Assembly (NCBI GenBank): GCA_030037545.1
Contig: JASHRF010000067.1
Coordinates: 1-33,377, forward strand
Source of the DNA: Acidobacteriaceae bacterium
GTDB lineage: Bacteria; Acidobacteriota; Terriglobia; Terriglobales; Acidobacteriaceae
DNA length: 33,377 bases
Direction of reading: 5' to 3'
Shown here: positions 31,772 through 33,377 of the stretch, in pieces
Layout of the letters: every line of letters starts with the position of its first letter
Position numbering within the stretch: the stretch's first letter is position 1
Made by a program: the position numbers and the translations under genes
Notes under the pieces: generated by a model
What the model saw: only the letters and a program-made list of their open reading frames with translations
What the model was told of the DNA's origin: nothing
Databases searched by the model: none

Positions 31772-32947
31772 TTACAGCGACGTCCCGCGCGCTTCGCCCA
31801 ACGTTAGCTTGAAGGTCATCTGCCGCCGGCCGCGCAATACGGTTACGTTTACCGTGTCGCCGGCCTGGTGCTTGTCCATAATGGCGCTGATGTCCTGCGG
31901 ATCGGTTACCTGCTGGCCGTCGATGGCCACAATCAAATCCCCGCCCAGCATGATGGGCGTGTTGCCCACGTAGGCCTGCTGATCGCCGCCGCGCAGTCCC
32001 GCGCGATCCGCCGCTCCGCCCGGAATCACGCGCTGAATCAACACGCCATAATCCGCAGCCAATCCCATCTGCGAAGCCAGGTCCGGCCCGATCGCGTACG
32101 ACACAATGCCCAGCGAGGGACGATTCACGTGCCCGTAGCGGATCAGGTCGGCCAGCACCGCTTTGGCCGTGTTGATGGGAATCGCAAATCCGATCCCCGA
32201 GCTCTGGTCGGCGCCGTTCGACGCAATCATGGTGTTGATGCCGATGACGTCCCCGCTCGAGTTGAGGAGCGGACCGCCGGAGTTGCCGGGATTGATGGCC
32301 GCATCGGTCTGAATAGCGTCCTCAATGGGCGCGCCGTCTTGATTCCGAATCGACCGGATGGAGCTGATGATGCCCAGCGTCATGGTCCCGCTCAGGCCGA
32401 AGGGATTGCCGATGGCATAGACCTTCTGGCCCACCTGCAGATTGGAGGAGTTAGCCAGCGTCACCGGTTGCAGGGTGGGCGCGTCAATCTGCAGAAGGGC
32501 GAGATCGTGTACCTTGTCCACGCCCACCACGTGCGCCTCGTAACGGCGCTTGTTGTAAAGCATCACTTCGATGCCGCGGTTGGCGCCTTCGATCACGTGG
32601 TAGTTGGTGAGGATGTGGCCGGCCTTATCGAGAATGAATCCCGAGCCCTGGCCCTGCTGCGGCACGGTCCCATAAAAGAAATCGAAGACCAGCGTGGTGG
32701 AGGTGATGTTGACCACCGAGGGCAGCACTTTTTTGTATACGGAGATGTTGTTCTGTTCTTCGGAGTCGTAAGCGTGCGCAGCGTGCGCCTCAGTCAGCTC
32801 CAGAGGCGAGCTGGAACCGCTGCCGATAAGGCGGAAATGGCCCAGCGATGGGACGAAACCGGAGCCCAGACCGGAGCCCATGTGCGTGGTGACGTACCAG
32901 AATCCTCCCACCAGCACGACAATCAAGATCAAACGGCGCAAGTTCAT
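31772..32947 (-). CDS. HtrA/DegP-type membrane-anchored serine protease with a PDZ domain
   Basis: A trypsin-like periplasmic protease for protein quality control, 391 residues. An N-terminal membrane anchor (LRRLILIVVLVGGFWYV) is followed by a linker of about 50 residues. The catalytic triad is His in ILTNYHVIEG near residue 117, Asp in KVHDLALLQID near residue 147 and Ser in INPGNSGGPLLN near residue 222. GIGFAIPINTAKAVL marks the end of the protease domain. A single PDZ domain follows (GVLIQRVIPGGAADRAGLRG then GGDLIVAIDGQQV, about residues 290-385). One PDZ plus an anchor is the DegS/HtrA2-like layout. The ATG at 32947 has only a distant GGGA. Confidence 0.93.
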   Translation of the reverse strand: MNLRRLILIVVLVGGFWYVTTHMGSGLGSGFVPSLGHFRLIGSGSSSPLELTEAHAAHAYDSEEQNNISVYKKVLPSVVNITSTTLVFDFFYGTVPQQGQGSGFILDKAGHILTNYHVIEGANRGIEVMLYNKRRYEAHVVGVDKVHDLALLQIDAPTLQPVTLANSSNLQVGQKVYAIGNPFGLSGTMTLGIISSIRSIRNQDGAPIEDAIQTDAAINPGNSGGPLLNSSGDVIGINTMIASNGADQSSGIGFAIPINTAKAVLADLIRYGHVNRPSLGIVSYAIGPDLASQMGLAADYGVLIQRVIPGGAADRAGLRGGDQQAYVGNTPIMLGGDLIVAIDGQQVTDPQDISAIMDKHQAGDTVNVTVLRGRRQMTFKLTLGEARGTSL

Positions 32948-33161
32948 GAAATTTGAATCCCGAAATCCTTTCTGAATCGAGATACGAAGGCTGGGGCGCA
33001 GAGTTCCACTCGTCGAGACGGTGCGATCGGGACAGGAAACAGCGCACCGGCGGGTTCGCGATCATGCGCACCCTGCGCCCTGGGAAAATGCGGCTGCCTT
33101 CTCTATTGTAAAGACCGGCCGGCCAGGAATTTGTTGCTCCCATCCTTAACCTGCTGCTTTT

Positions 33162-33236
33162 GAAAGGGCACGGCTTCAGTCGTGCCGCTTAGGGCGACAG
33201 AGGAGCGTGGGCTTCAGCCCCTGAGGGACGGTTCCC
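33162..33236. repeat. REP-like palindromic element, copy C
   Basis: GGCACGGCTTCAGTCGTGCC at 33167-33186 (one change from copy B breaks the perfect stem), then 23 bp, then the second block GGGCTTCAGCCCCTGAGGGA around 33210-33229. Its second block contains the TGA stop of coaE on the minus strand. Confidence 0.85.
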
Positions 33237-33377
33237 TTCGATTTCCAGCTTTACCGCCGGCTTTTAGCCGTTTCCACAATACATAAACCTGGGCGCGCAG
33301 AGACTCCAGGTCGCCGGAATTGTCGAGAACGTAATCGGCTTCCGCGGCTTTTTCGGCGTCGGGAATCTGGTGCCTGA
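33214..33377 (-). CDS. coaE: CoaE, dephospho-CoA kinase (3' end only)
   Basis: The C-terminal 53 codons of dephospho-CoA kinase, which phosphorylates dephospho-CoA in the last step of CoA synthesis; the rest lies beyond 33377. Readable sequence is RHQIPDAEKAAEADYVLDNS, then GDLESLRAQVYVLWKRLKAG. The ADYVLDNSGDLESLRAQV pattern is characteristic of CoaE C-termini, while the P-loop is outside the window. The last residues (NRREPSLRG) and the TGA at 33214-33216 are encoded by the REP-like element, so the element appears to have replaced or extended the native end. The identification rests on this short piece. Confidence 0.8.
   Translation of the reverse strand, partial: RHQIPDAEKAAEADYVLDNSGDLESLRAQVYVLWKRLKAGGKAGNRREPSLRG

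Overview
The window looks like a chromosomal segment of a high-GC Gram-negative soil-type bacterium, most likely an Acidobacteriota (Terriglobia-like) genome. This is inferred from gene content (a sufBCDSUT operon, DUF2911, an FmdB-type zinc ribbon, a MEDS-domain protein, a secreted TonB C-terminal protein) and from abundant short intergenic repeats. No rRNA gene or other taxonomic marker is present, so the assignment is an inference. I see no prophage, insertion sequence, CRISPR array, tRNA or rRNA.

Layout. 1-450 is the 5' part of mraY (minus), followed by a divergent DUF309 gene. 1102-7064 is a complete minus-strand SUF iron-sulfur assembly operon, sufB-C-D-S-U-T, with a 21-bp palindrome upstream of sufB that resembles an Rrf2/IscR-type operator. 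7445-9286 holds a methyltransferase and a convergent Tat-exported aldo/keto reductase. 9720-13181 is a heat-shock module (hsp20, clpB) with nested inverted repeats upstream. 13248-19151 is a minus-strand run: a GT87-type membrane protein, mutS2, a dicarboxylate/glutamate-type symporter and an FmdB zinc ribbon. A DUF2911 lipoprotein-like or secreted gene (19474-20034) lies divergent to prpB-prpC-prpD (20271-24155), the three core enzymes of the 2-methylcitrate cycle for propionyl-CoA. Then come a small zinc-ribbon gene, an NCS1 permease, a TauE/SafE permease, a TrmJ-like SPOUT methyltransferase, a TonB C-terminal protein, two small proteins, a MEDS sensor-domain protein, a small membrane protein, an HtrA-type protease and the 3' end of coaE.

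The most unusual feature is not a gene. Between genes, and running into gene ends, are at least a dozen degenerate tandem arrays with a strict 7- or 8-nt period. Each unit keeps a short core (for example AGCT, AGCRAGTC, TCACG, CCCTTG) and varies at the remaining positions. Four loci carry two arrays facing each other as an inverted pair around a 34-115 nt spacer (sufB/sufC, methyltransferase/AKR, hsp20/clpB, DUF2911/prpB). At five genes the periodicity runs into the Shine-Dalgarno sequence (sufC, sufT, clpB, prpC and the start at 30112). At several others it supplies the stop codon and C-terminal tail. A second family, a REP-like palindrome with core GGCACGGCTTCAGCCGTGCC, occurs three times and supplies the stop codons of the symporter and coaE.

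All coordinates and motif readings come from reading the sequence by eye. Family names rest on recognised motifs, not on searches.
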